Of a stretch of 13,084 nt of DNA, positions 7,007-13,084 are shown in pieces; the first letter of the stretch is position 1, and the number at the start of each line of letters is the position of its first letter. The position numbers and the translations under genes were made by a program. The stretch is from Saprospiraceae bacterium (GTDB taxonomy: Bacteria; Bacteroidota; Bacteroidia; Chitinophagales; Saprospiraceae): positions 1-13,084 of the forward strand of contig JALZVN010000128.1 in the NCBI GenBank assembly GCA_023299965.1. The letters are read 5' to 3'. Below the pieces are notes generated by a model that made no database searches, was not told the origin of the DNA, and was given only the letters and a program-made list of their open reading frames with translations.

Positions 7007-7897
7007 TTATTTATTTACAACAATTCTTTGGGTCAAAGATTCAGAATCCACAGTAATTCTCACAAAGTATAATCCAGCTGAAAAATCAGCTAAATTAAAA
7101 TCAAACTCACCAACAGTCAATTTTCTATTTGTTTTAGCTATCAATGTTCCTGTTATATCCAAAACTTCAACTACTACAAGTTCGCTTTTATTAAAATCTA
7201 GCTGCACTGTAAAAGAACCGTTACTAGGGTTAGGTACAATACTGTGGCTATTTAATGTAGAAATGCTATTAGTACTTACAGCAATAGTTGACTCCCCTTC
7301 AGCTGAACAACCATTTGCATCGATCACTGTCACTCCAAATTCACCAGAGTCCAGTCCTACAGCCGTTTGATTGGTTTGTCCATTGGACCATAAAAATTCG
7401 TAAGGAGGTAATCCACCAGTTATATTGACTGTCAATTCATCAAATCCATTAGAAACGACACCTTCAATAATTGGGATATCTCTGATAAAATTTACGATTA
7501 GTGAATCTTGGGTTATGAAGCAAATGATATTATTAGCATCCGCAGCAGTCGCTTTTAATACCCAAAGACCGTTCAATGGTTCAAAATTAAATAAATCAAT
7601 TATACCATTTAATCCTGCGTCAAATGTGAAATTAGTTGAGTCTAATCTGAATGCAATCAAGGCATCTTCTGGACCTCCTGGACCTCCTAAAGTATTTTGC
7701 AAAAATAGTCCAAAACCTCCTCCAAATGGAATTACATTTTCAGATATATTAAACTCAAAGGTTTCTTCAGCACCACATAGCGTTATCTCTCCTGTAGTAG
7801 TGAGTGTGCCAGCGGAACATTCTATTTGCCCTGTGACCGGACAAATGGCAAGCCCTGCGACGAACATATACATTAGTGTGCGTATAAATAGTTTCAT
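7007..7897 (-). CDS. Secreted T9SS protein, shorter paralogue of the 4646-5956 gene
   Basis: 296 residues. The signal peptide probably ends at VTG|QI (23/24). The mature part starts directly in the region shared with the neighbour: C.AGTL, then GGGFGLFLQNTLGGPGG, then LNGLWVLKATAADANNIICFITQDSLIV. Residues about 139-202 form an SprB-like segment (TGGLPPYEFLWSNGQTNQT, then NGCS). A T9SS type A sorting domain covers 220-296, from IVPNPSNGSF to LYFVRI and QRIVVNK. Collinear similarity over about 270 residues and an equivalent position relative to the small membrane gene indicate a tandem duplication. It lacks the first 140-residue domain of its paralogue. Function is unknown; export to the cell surface or medium is expected from the family. 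Confidence 0.88.
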   Translation of the reverse strand: MKLFIRTLMYMFVAGLAICPVTGQIECSAGTLTTTGEITLCGAEETFEFNISENVIPFGGGFGLFLQNTLGGPGGPEDALIAFRLDSTNFTFDAGLNGIIDLFNFEPLNGLWVLKATAADANNIICFITQDSLIVNFIRDIPIIEGVVSNGFDELTVNITGGLPPYEFLWSNGQTNQTAVGLDSGEFGVTVIDANGCSAEGESTIAVSTNSISTLNSHSIVPNPSNGSFTVQLDFNKSELVVVEVLDITGTLIAKTNRKLTVGEFDFNLADFSAGLYFVRITVDSESLTQRIVVNK

Positions 7898-7915
7898 GTG
7901 TCGTTTTTTTTGAAA

Positions 7916-7924
7916 CTAAAACTA
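7916..7924 (-). promoter_or_regulatory. Possible -7 box of the second T9SS gene
   Basis: On the minus strand TAGTTTTAG lies 18 bases before the ATG at 7897. It differs by one base from the corresponding box of the paralogue. It matches TAnnTTTG at 7 of 8 positions, but no TTG element is seen upstream. Confidence 0.3.
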
Positions 7925-8023
7925 TAATTAAACTGCCGATTATAGCGGATTTAATTTGATTAATTATTGTAGTGGTCTATCCGCATATTGTACACCAATC
8001 TAAAATATTAATAAAATCAATCT

Positions 8024-8190
8024 TAGTGCTGAAAGCACTTCACTCTTTAAAAGAAAGCTCTGCTCCTCCTCGCCAAGTTTGGCTCAGTTCATTCCTTATT
8101 TTCGTCTACTTGACCAAAATTGCTTCGCACCAATCAATCGCCCTATCCTTTGCTGTACGCTCCCCCGAAGCGAGTTTGGGACAGGCTTTT
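8024..8190. repeat. Intergenic repeat element, copy 2
   Basis: A non-coding block that shares phrases with the block at 1571-1740: TGCTTCGCAC (8121-8130), TATCCTTTGCTGTACGCTCCC (8144-8164, one base more than its counterpart) and GGGACAGGCTTTTC (8178-8191). The last phrase lies after the other two here but before them in copy 1, so the copies are rearranged or permuted. A perfect small hairpin AGTGCT-GAA-AGCACT lies at 8024-8038. The open frame running through this block has no credible protein character. Confidence 0.4.
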
Positions 8191-8307
8191 CAGGAGCATG
8201 AAAAACTATATAATAGCTAAGAGTTCATATCCTATCCTGAAAATTTTGATAATTTATTTTGGTGTATAACAAACGAATAGTCCGTTTATTTTGTACGAAT
8301 AAATGGC

Positions 8308-8332
8308 TAAAGGGTACCTTTATCAACCCCAT
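8308..8332. repeat. Remnant resembling the small membrane gene's promoter region
   Basis: TAAAGGGTACCTTTATCAAC and the next five bases match 6258-6282 at 21 of 25 positions. In the intact copy this lies 36 bases before the ATG of the small membrane gene. No related coding sequence follows here. It may mark the right boundary of the tandem duplication that spans the two T9SS genes. Confidence 0.4.
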
Positions 8333-8452
8333 TCATTGCCTAATTCAGAGGTTCAGAGAGGTAAACCTAAAGTGATTTTGTACCAAAAAGAAGTATTAAG
8401 GCTCACTCCTAAAATCTATTCATTTTTTTTCTTGCGCGAACGATAGGAACGA

Positions 8453-8560
8453 TATAGAGTGCGCTGGAAGTGGTGTGAGACCTTGACTAATGCTGGCTCC
8501 GAGGAACGGAGGAGACAGGAGTAGTCAATATGGTCGAACCCACTTCTAGAGTGCTCTATA
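8453..8560 (+). ncRNA. Candidate structured RNA: 108-nt extended hairpin
   Basis: Nested stems lie in order: TATAGAG 8453-8459 with CTCTATA 8554-8560; GAAGTGG 8467-8473 with CCACTTC 8540-8546; GACC 8479-8482 with GGTC 8532-8535; TTGACTA 8483-8489 with TAGTCAA 8522-8528; CTG 8493-8495 with CAG 8516-8518; and CTCCG 8497-8501 with CGGAG 8507-8511 around an AGGAA loop. The 7x7 stretch between the first two stems also pairs at six of seven positions, three of them G-U, but only if the plus strand is the RNA. Weaker outer pairing (GCGCG 8434-8438 with CGCGC 8602-8606) may extend it. No intrinsic terminator or exact promoter flanks it. It fits no RNA family I can name with confidence. A 6S-like regulator is one possibility because of the long rod shape, and a mobile-element hairpin is another. 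Confidence 0.5.
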
Positions 8561-8634
8561 CAAGTGGATAGCGTGGTATGTGCGAGGATGGTAGTTGAGC
8601 ACGCGCCCAACAAAATATCTCTATAAATGAAGTA

Positions 8635-9294
8635 TTAAAATGCTGCTCTAAATTCAAAATCACAAGGCAAAATATGTACAGTGCCAGGTGCATAACGGGT
8701 GCATACGGCAGCAAAAATGTCGTCTGCAAAAGATAGATCACGCAAGTGCCACTCTTCCTGAGCGAGTACAAATTGGTCACTCAAACTGTTTAAATCCAAT
8801 CTATGAAGATCGTGAAGTGTTCTGCCCGAGGCTTTTATGACGGACTCTTTGCGGCACCAAAGTCGATAAAATAGGTTGGGAAATTTGGGGTCAGCGTGGA
8901 TATCGCCCCACTCTTGCTCCGTGAAATTTTGTTTGAGATGTGGCATGTGCTTACTACTAGGCTGTTCTATATCAATACCTACAGTACCGTGAGAAGAAAA
9001 GGCACAGACTGCCCACTCCTGGCTATGAGAAATATTGAACTCTATACCGTGTGCACTTGGTTTTCCATTCTCGAAGTAATCTAAGGCGCTTAAATCTACA
9101 TTTAGATTTAAATGTTTTGCGCCATGGGACAACAAAAGTCTGCCTTGTAGGAAATTTAAAGCAGATAATTTATCTTGATATCTAAGTGCCCTATCATGCA
9201 GGTAGTCAGGCACCTGAGTTAAAACATCCTCCAAGGCAGCTTGAAGGTCTTGTGGTGCTAAGTGATGATAGAATATGTAAAGTTCCGTGTTCAA
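8635..9294 (-). CDS. Sfp-type 4'-phosphopantetheinyl transferase
   Basis: 219 residues, full length for the Sfp/Gsp group. The enzyme moves 4'-phosphopantetheine from coenzyme A to the serine of acyl- or peptidyl-carrier domains, converting apo to holo form in the cytoplasm. Visible motifs: GRLLL at 51-55, GKPSAHGIEFNISHS at 77-91, GIDIE at 106-110 with Mg2+ ligands D108 and E110, and WCRKESVIKASG at 146-157 with W146, K149 and E150. It is divergent from the TetR gene and lies near a PfaA-like synthase that needs several phosphopantetheinylated carrier domains, so it is probably the PfaE equivalent. That role is inferred from position. It could also serve other carrier proteins. Confidence 0.9.
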   Translation of the reverse strand: MNTELYIFYHHLAPQDLQAALEDVLTQVPDYLHDRALRYQDKLSALNFLQGRLLLSHGAKHLNLNVDLSALDYFENGKPSAHGIEFNISHSQEWAVCAFSSHGTVGIDIEQPSSKHMPHLKQNFTEQEWGDIHADPKFPNLFYRLWCRKESVIKASGRTLHDLHRLDLNSLSDQFVLAQEEWHLRDLSFADDIFAAVCTRYAPGTVHILPCDFEFRAAF

Positions 9295-9333
9295 TTCAAA
9301 TTAATATAAGGTAAAGGTAGGCAATCTAAATAG

Positions 9334-9365
9334 TTTTACTACCTTTGGTACTAAAGGAACTAAAA
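9334..9365. promoter_or_regulatory. 32-bp imperfect palindrome, candidate TetR operator
   Basis: The stretch from TTTT at 9334 to AAAA at 9365 equals its own reverse complement at 26 of 32 positions. It is centred on GTAC (9348-9351), with the core CCTTTGGTACTAAAGG at 14 of 16. It lies between two divergent genes, 40 bp from the transferase start and 35 bp from the TetR start. Symmetric sites of this kind between a TetR gene and its divergent neighbour are usually where the regulator binds, so autoregulation and control of both directions are likely. Confidence 0.6.
9340..9347 (+). promoter_or_regulatory. TAnnTTTG box before the TetR-pfaA operon
   Basis: TACCTTTG is an exact match to the Bacteroidota -7 element and lies inside the palindrome at 9334-9365, so a bound regulator would block it. 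No TTG is found at the usual distance upstream. On the minus strand TACCTTTA (9319-9312) is a 7-of-8 match that could serve the transferase gene. Confidence 0.4.
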
Positions 9366-9400
9366 TATTACCATTAAGACAAATTTGGTTATATCCTTAT

Positions 9401-10018
9401 ATGATAACAAGAGAACTTATAGTAGAAACAGCGCTCCAGCTTTATATCCAACACGGTGTGAAGTCCATCACAATGGCTAAGATAGTAAAGGAGCTACATA
9501 CTTCAAAGAGAACCTTATACGCTCACTTTGAAGATAAAAATGCGCTAGTCAAAGCTTGTCTCAACGATTACAATCTAAAAGCCAGTATCGAAAACCAAAA
9601 AATCATTGTCAGCGCTAAAAACGTGATTGAAGCAATGGGAAGATTGCATCAATTGATTGTCAGCAGAGCACATGAAGTCAATCCCAATTTTTTTACCGAT
9701 ATCGCCAACTACCACCCGGGTCTACTCAATGAGTCTTATAAGGAGACAGGAGAATTTGCACACAAGCAGCTCTTAGACATCGCTCGCTGGGGGATCAGAG
9801 ATGGTATTTTTCACGAAAACCTAGATGTTGAAGTTGTTGGTAAAACGGTGGATTTGATGCTAAAGTTATTAAATGATCACAGAGTATTTCCAATTACTGA
9901 ATTTAGTAAAGAAAGATTAACCTTCGGTATCCTTGTCCCTTACTTGAGGGGGCTATGTACTGAAAAAGGAATAAAATTAGTCCAGATACAAGAAGCACTA
10001 TTTCGAGTATCTATATAA
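9401..10018 (+). CDS. TetR-family transcriptional regulator of the synthase locus
   Basis: 205 residues. The N-terminal helix-turn-helix covers about residues 1-50 with the family pattern SITMAKIVKELHTSKRTLYAHFEDKNAL at about 22-49 (read here as separate parts SITMAKIVKEL and TSKRTLYAHFEDKNAL). The remaining helical part is variable, as is usual for the ligand-binding domain, and gives no hint of the ligand; an acyl-CoA or fatty acid would fit the context. The gene is divergent from the phosphopantetheinyl transferase and ends only 9 bp before the synthase gene, so it is probably co-transcribed with it. The palindrome at 9334-9365 is its likely binding site. Confidence 0.88.
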   Translation: MITRELIVETALQLYIQHGVKSITMAKIVKELHTSKRTLYAHFEDKNALVKACLNDYNLKASIENQKIIVSAKNVIEAMGRLHQLIVSRAHEVNPNFFTDIANYHPGLLNESYKETGEFAHKQLLDIARWGIRDGIFHENLDVEVVGKTVDLMLKLLNDHRVFPITEFSKERLTFGILVPYLRGLCTEKGIKLVQIQEALFRVSI

Positions 10019-10027
10019 AAATATATA

Positions 10028-13000
10028 ATGAATATAAACAGTTCGCTGCAAAAGACACCTATCGCCGTCGTTGGATTATCTGCGATTTTTGCGGATGCAA
10101 AAAACATTGAAGAATACTGGACAAATATCATCCAAGGAAAAGATAGTATAAAAGATGTTCCTGATAGTAGATGGAGTATTGATGACTACTATGATCCGGA
10201 CATGAGAGCGCCAGATAAAACCTACTGTAAGGTAGGTGGTTTTCTACCTGAGATAGATTTCAATCCAATGGAATTTGGTTTACCACCAAACATACTGGAA
10301 GTAACTGATGCTAGTCAACTCCTTGGTTTGGTGGCTGCACGAGATGCACTCGAGGATGCTGGCTACGGCAAAAATTCCGCAAAATTTACTGCAGAATTAA
10401 AAGCTAAAACGGGTGTACTATTAGGAGTAGGTGGCGGTCAAAAATTGATTACTCCACTGATTGCTAGACTACAATATCCTATCTGGGAAAGAGCACTCAG
10501 AGCGAGCGGTATAGCGGAGGAAGATATTCCGCATATAGTAGATAAAATGAAAAAAGCCTATGTAGGGTGGAATGAAAATTCATTTCCAGGACTATTAGGC
10601 AATGTCATATCAGGAAGAATCACCAACAGATTTGACCTGGGAGGTATCAACTCTGTTGTAGATGCAGCCTGTGCCGCTTCATTGAGTGCCATCAAAATGT
10701 CGCTAAGTGAATTGGTAGAAGGTAGATGTGATATGATGTTGACGGGTGGTGTTGATACAGACAACTCTCCGTTTATGTATATGTCCTTTTCTAAGACCCC
10801 TGCTTTTTCTAAGTCAGGTAAAATCAGTCCATTTAGTGACGCTGCTGATGGTATGTTGATTGGGGAAGGAATCGGAATGTTAGTCTTGAAGAGACTAGAA
10901 GATGCGGAAAGAGATGGCGATAGAATATATGCCCTAATAAAAGGCGTAGGAACCTCAAGTGATGGTCGATTCAAGTCAGTGTATGCGCCACGCTCTAGTG
11001 GGCAAGCGCTAGCTATGGAGCGTGCCTATGAAGATGCAGGTTATCCTGCGCATACTGTAGGTTTGCTGGAAGCACATGGTACTGGAACAGGCGCAGGAGA
11101 TCCTACTGAATTTGAATCTATGCGTATGGTTTTTAGTGCAAACAATCCTAAGAAACAGCATATCGCCTTGGGTTCTGTCAAATCTCAAATAGGTCACACG
11201 AAGGCAGCAGCTGGAGCTGCGGGTATGGTAAAAGCAGTTTTGGGGCTACATCATAAAGTACTCCCTCCAACGATAAACGTTGATCAGCCAAATTCAAAAT
11301 TCAATATCAAGGAAACTCCTATTTATATCAATACAGAAGCTAGACCATGGATCAGAAATGGAATCCCAAGGAGAGCTGGTGTATCTGCATTTGGTTTTGG
11401 AGGTATCAATGTACACCTTGCCTTGGAAGAATATACGGGTAAGCAAGAAGAAGCATACCGTCTACACCAACCCTATAAGTCAATCATGTTGACTGGAGAA
11501 TCTCCAGAAATATTGAGAAACAATTGTAGAGAAGTATTGAGTCAACTCAAAGGGGATCAAGCAGAAAATACGTTTACCCAATTGGTTATTCAAAGCAATA
11601 ACGCAGTGGTTGCTCCAAATCATGCACGTCTTGGTTTTGTTGTACGCAATATGCAAGAGTGTATAGACTGCCTAGAAGAAAGCTACCAGTTGCTAGAAAG
11701 ACAACAGCCTTACTGGGATCATCCTAAAGGAATACACTATAGAAACCAAGCTTTAAATATGGCGGATCACAAGGTGGTTGCTTTATTTTCTGGACAAGGT
11801 TCTCAATATATAGGAATGGGAAAGGAAAGCGCGAATGCATTTCCTACCATTGCAAATTGCTACGAGCAAGCAGATAAATTATTCTACGCAAAGGGAGAGC
11901 CGGCTTTATCAAAAACGGTATATCCAATACCTACGTTTGCTAAAGAAGAAAAGGTTATTCAAGTCAGAAATCTTACACGCACAGAAAATGCGCAACCTGC
12001 TATAGGGATGTTGAGTATGGGCCAATATAAAGTCCTTGCGAATGCTGGCTTCAAAGCGGATATGACATCAGGTCATAGTTTTGGAGAATTGACTGCCCTT
12101 TGGGCTGCTGGGGTCTATGATGACAACACCTTTATGACGCTTGCTAAAAATAGAGGAGCTGCGATGGCTATACAAAATCCGACTGCAGATAGCGGGTCTA
12201 TGCTAGCAGTTAAGGAAAGTGAAGCTAAAGTGGCTGTAGGAATTCAAAATATCCCAGGCGTTCAGATTGCCAATATCAATGCGAAGAATCAGGTTATACT
12301 AGGTGGTTCTACAGATGCTATTTTATCTGCAGAAAAGACTTTATCAGCGCAAGGATTTTCTTGTGTAAAACTGCCTGTTTCTGCAGCTTTTCATACTCCT
12401 TTTGTAAAGCATGCACAGGCACCGTTTTCGAATTTTGTAGACCTACAGTCTTTTCAATCTCCAAGAATACCTGTGTTTGCCAATACTACGGGGACTGCAT
12501 ACCCAAGTAATCAAAATGAGATTAAAAACATTTTAAAGAATCAGATTCTCAACCCTGTTCAGTTTAAAAAACAAATAGAAAACTTGTATGCTGCAGGTGG
12601 AAGAATATTTGTAGAATTTGGTCCTAAAGGTGTATTGACCAATCTAGTTAAAAACATCTTGAGCGACAAAGGACATAGAGCAATTGCGATAAATCCTAAC
12701 TCTAAAAAAGATAGTGATTTGCAATTGCGTCAAGCGGCTGTCCAAATGCGTGTATTAGGGTTAACATTAAATAATGTGGATCCATTCAAACGTAATTTTG
12801 GTGCTATTCCAGCGCCTACAAAAATGAATGTGAAACTGAGTGGGAATAATTATGTTTCTGCTGCTACACAAAAAGCATATACTGATGTGCTTAACAACGA
12901 TTTTAAAATATCCAACATATCATCAACACAACAAAGCAATATTGCTAGTAATGGTACAACACATACAGTGGCACCAGTTACACGAAATACTGCTCAAAAT

Positions 13001-13084
13001 GAAGAAGAAATGCTAAATAGAGAGGCACTCAATTTACTAAAAGAAGCTATTGAATCTTTTAAAGGCAACCAAAATAAATCTTTG
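10028..13084 (+). CDS. pfaA: PfaA-like polyunsaturated fatty acid / polyketide synthase, 3' part missing
   Basis: An open frame of 1019 codons from ATG 10028 to the window edge. Residues about 10-430 are a ketosynthase with active-site Cys215 in VDAACAASLSA, His350 in EAHGTGTGAGDP and His390 in SVKSQIGHTKAAAG. Residues about 590-890 are a malonyl-type acyltransferase with GQGSQYIGMG, active-site Ser684 in GHSFGELTAL and His789 in AAFHTPF. The wording of these motifs is closest to PfaA of bacterial omega-3 PUFA synthases and related multidomain synthases. After about 920 the sequence becomes a polar linker and then an acidic helix (EEEMLNREALNLLKEAIESF), as seen before tandem carrier domains; those and a ketoreductase should lie beyond the edge. 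The preceding TetR gene is 9 bp away. Whether the product is a PUFA or another secondary lipid cannot be told from this fragment. Confidence 0.88.
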   Translation, partial: MNINSSLQKTPIAVVGLSAIFADAKNIEEYWTNIIQGKDSIKDVPDSRWSIDDYYDPDMRAPDKTYCKVGGFLPEIDFNPMEFGLPPNILEVTDASQLLGLVAARDALEDAGYGKNSAKFTAELKAKTGVLLGVGGGQKLITPLIARLQYPIWERALRASGIAEEDIPHIVDKMKKAYVGWNENSFPGLLGNVISGRITNRFDLGGINSVVDAACAASLSAIKMSLSELVEGRCDMMLTGGVDTDNSPFMYMSFSKTPAFSKSGKISPFSDAADGMLIGEGIGMLVLKRLEDAERDGDRIYALIKGVGTSSDGRFKSVYAPRSSGQALAMERAYEDAGYPAHTVGLLEAHGTGTGAGDPTEFESMRMVFSANNPKKQHIALGSVKSQIGHTKAAAGAAGMVKAVLGLHHKVLPPTINVDQPNSKFNIKETPIYINTEARPWIRNGIPRRAGVSAFGFGGINVHLALEEYTGKQEEAYRLHQPYKSIMLTGESPEILRNNCREVLSQLKGDQAENTFTQLVIQSNNAVVAPNHARLGFVVRNMQECIDCLEESYQLLERQQPYWDHPKGIHYRNQALNMADHKVVALFSGQGSQYIGMGKESANAFPTIANCYEQADKLFYAKGEPALSKTVYPIPTFAKEEKVIQVRNLTRTENAQPAIGMLSMGQYKVLANAGFKADMTSGHSFGELTALWAAGVYDDNTFMTLAKNRGAAMAIQNPTADSGSMLAVKESEAKVAVGIQNIPGVQIANINAKNQVILGGSTDAILSAEKTLSAQGFSCVKLPVSAAFHTPFVKHAQAPFSNFVDLQSFQSPRIPVFANTTGTAYPSNQNEIKNILKNQILNPVQFKKQIENLYAAGGRIFVEFGPKGVLTNLVKNILSDKGHRAIAINPNSKKDSDLQLRQAAVQMRVLGLTLNNVDPFKRNFGAIPAPTKMNVKLSGNNYVSAATQKAYTDVLNNDFKISNISSTQQSNIASNGTTHTVAPVTRNTAQNEEEMLNREALNLLKEAIESFKGNQNKSL

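Noticed and set aside
7425..7913. 162-codon plus-strand open frame
   Set aside because: It lies antisense to the clear T9SS gene at 7007-7897 and its sequence is Pro/Ser-rich without any motif. The same holds for 6936-7370, 5103-5339 and 5464-5655.
7972..8220. 82-codon plus-strand frame in the gap
   Set aside because: It runs through the repeat-like block whose phrases recur at 1571-1740, and the translation has no domain or signal features.
8416..8780. Minus-strand frames at 8416-8613 and 8556-8780
   Set aside because: The first covers the structured RNA candidate, and the second overlaps the transferase gene in another frame. Neither translation resembles a protein.
10558..10974. 138-codon minus-strand open frame
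   Set aside because: Antisense to the ketosynthase coding region, whose motifs are unmistakable; no protein character of its own.
1..13084. CRISPR arrays, tRNA or rRNA genes, transposases, phage genes
   Set aside because: No regularly spaced repeats, cloverleaf sequences, rRNA signatures or integrase/transposase motifs were seen on either strand.

Overview
The window looks like chromosomal DNA from an AT-rich, probably marine or environmental member of the Bacteroidota. The evidence is two secreted proteins with type IX secretion (T9SS) C-terminal sorting domains, a SusC/D-era style zinc metallopeptidase lipoprotein, and a promoter with the Bacteroidota pattern TTG-N19-TAnnTTTG. A PfaA-type polyunsaturated fatty acid (PUFA) synthase with its own phosphopantetheinyl transferase makes a Saprospiraceae-like lineage plausible, but that is inference.

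Left part (1-4380). A partial zinc metallopeptidase gene runs leftward off the edge. A roughly 720-bp gap follows, holding a structured intergenic repeat and then a compact transcription unit: a consensus promoter, a 12-codon ORF, a small hairpin and a strong terminator. Next comes a tight rtcB-prfH pair. Its products, an RNA ligase of the RtcB family and the release-factor homologue PrfH, are known elsewhere as a module that rescues and repairs ribosomes cut in the 16S decoding centre. The upstream unit has a possible terminator/antiterminator switch, which would be an attractive control for such a module, but it could equally be an independent small RNA.

Middle part (4370-8635). Two paralogous T9SS-exported proteins with SprB-like segments lie on the minus strand. 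A small four-helix membrane protein on the plus strand sits between them. A decayed copy of that small gene lies before the first T9SS gene, and a short stretch resembling its promoter lies beyond the second. I read this as an ancient tandem duplication of a two-gene unit of about 2 kb. The gap after it holds a second member of the intergenic repeat family and a striking 108-nt extended hairpin at 8453-8560. That hairpin pairs almost continuously only as a plus-strand RNA and matches no RNA class I can name.

Right part (8635-13084). A Sfp-type phosphopantetheinyl transferase (minus) diverges from a TetR-family regulator (plus), which is followed 9 bp later by a large PfaA-like synthase gene (ketosynthase and acyltransferase visible, cut by the window end). 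The divergent promoter region carries a 32-bp imperfect palindrome overlapping a TAnnTTTG box. It is a good candidate operator through which the TetR protein could control both the synthase and the enzyme that activates its carrier domains.
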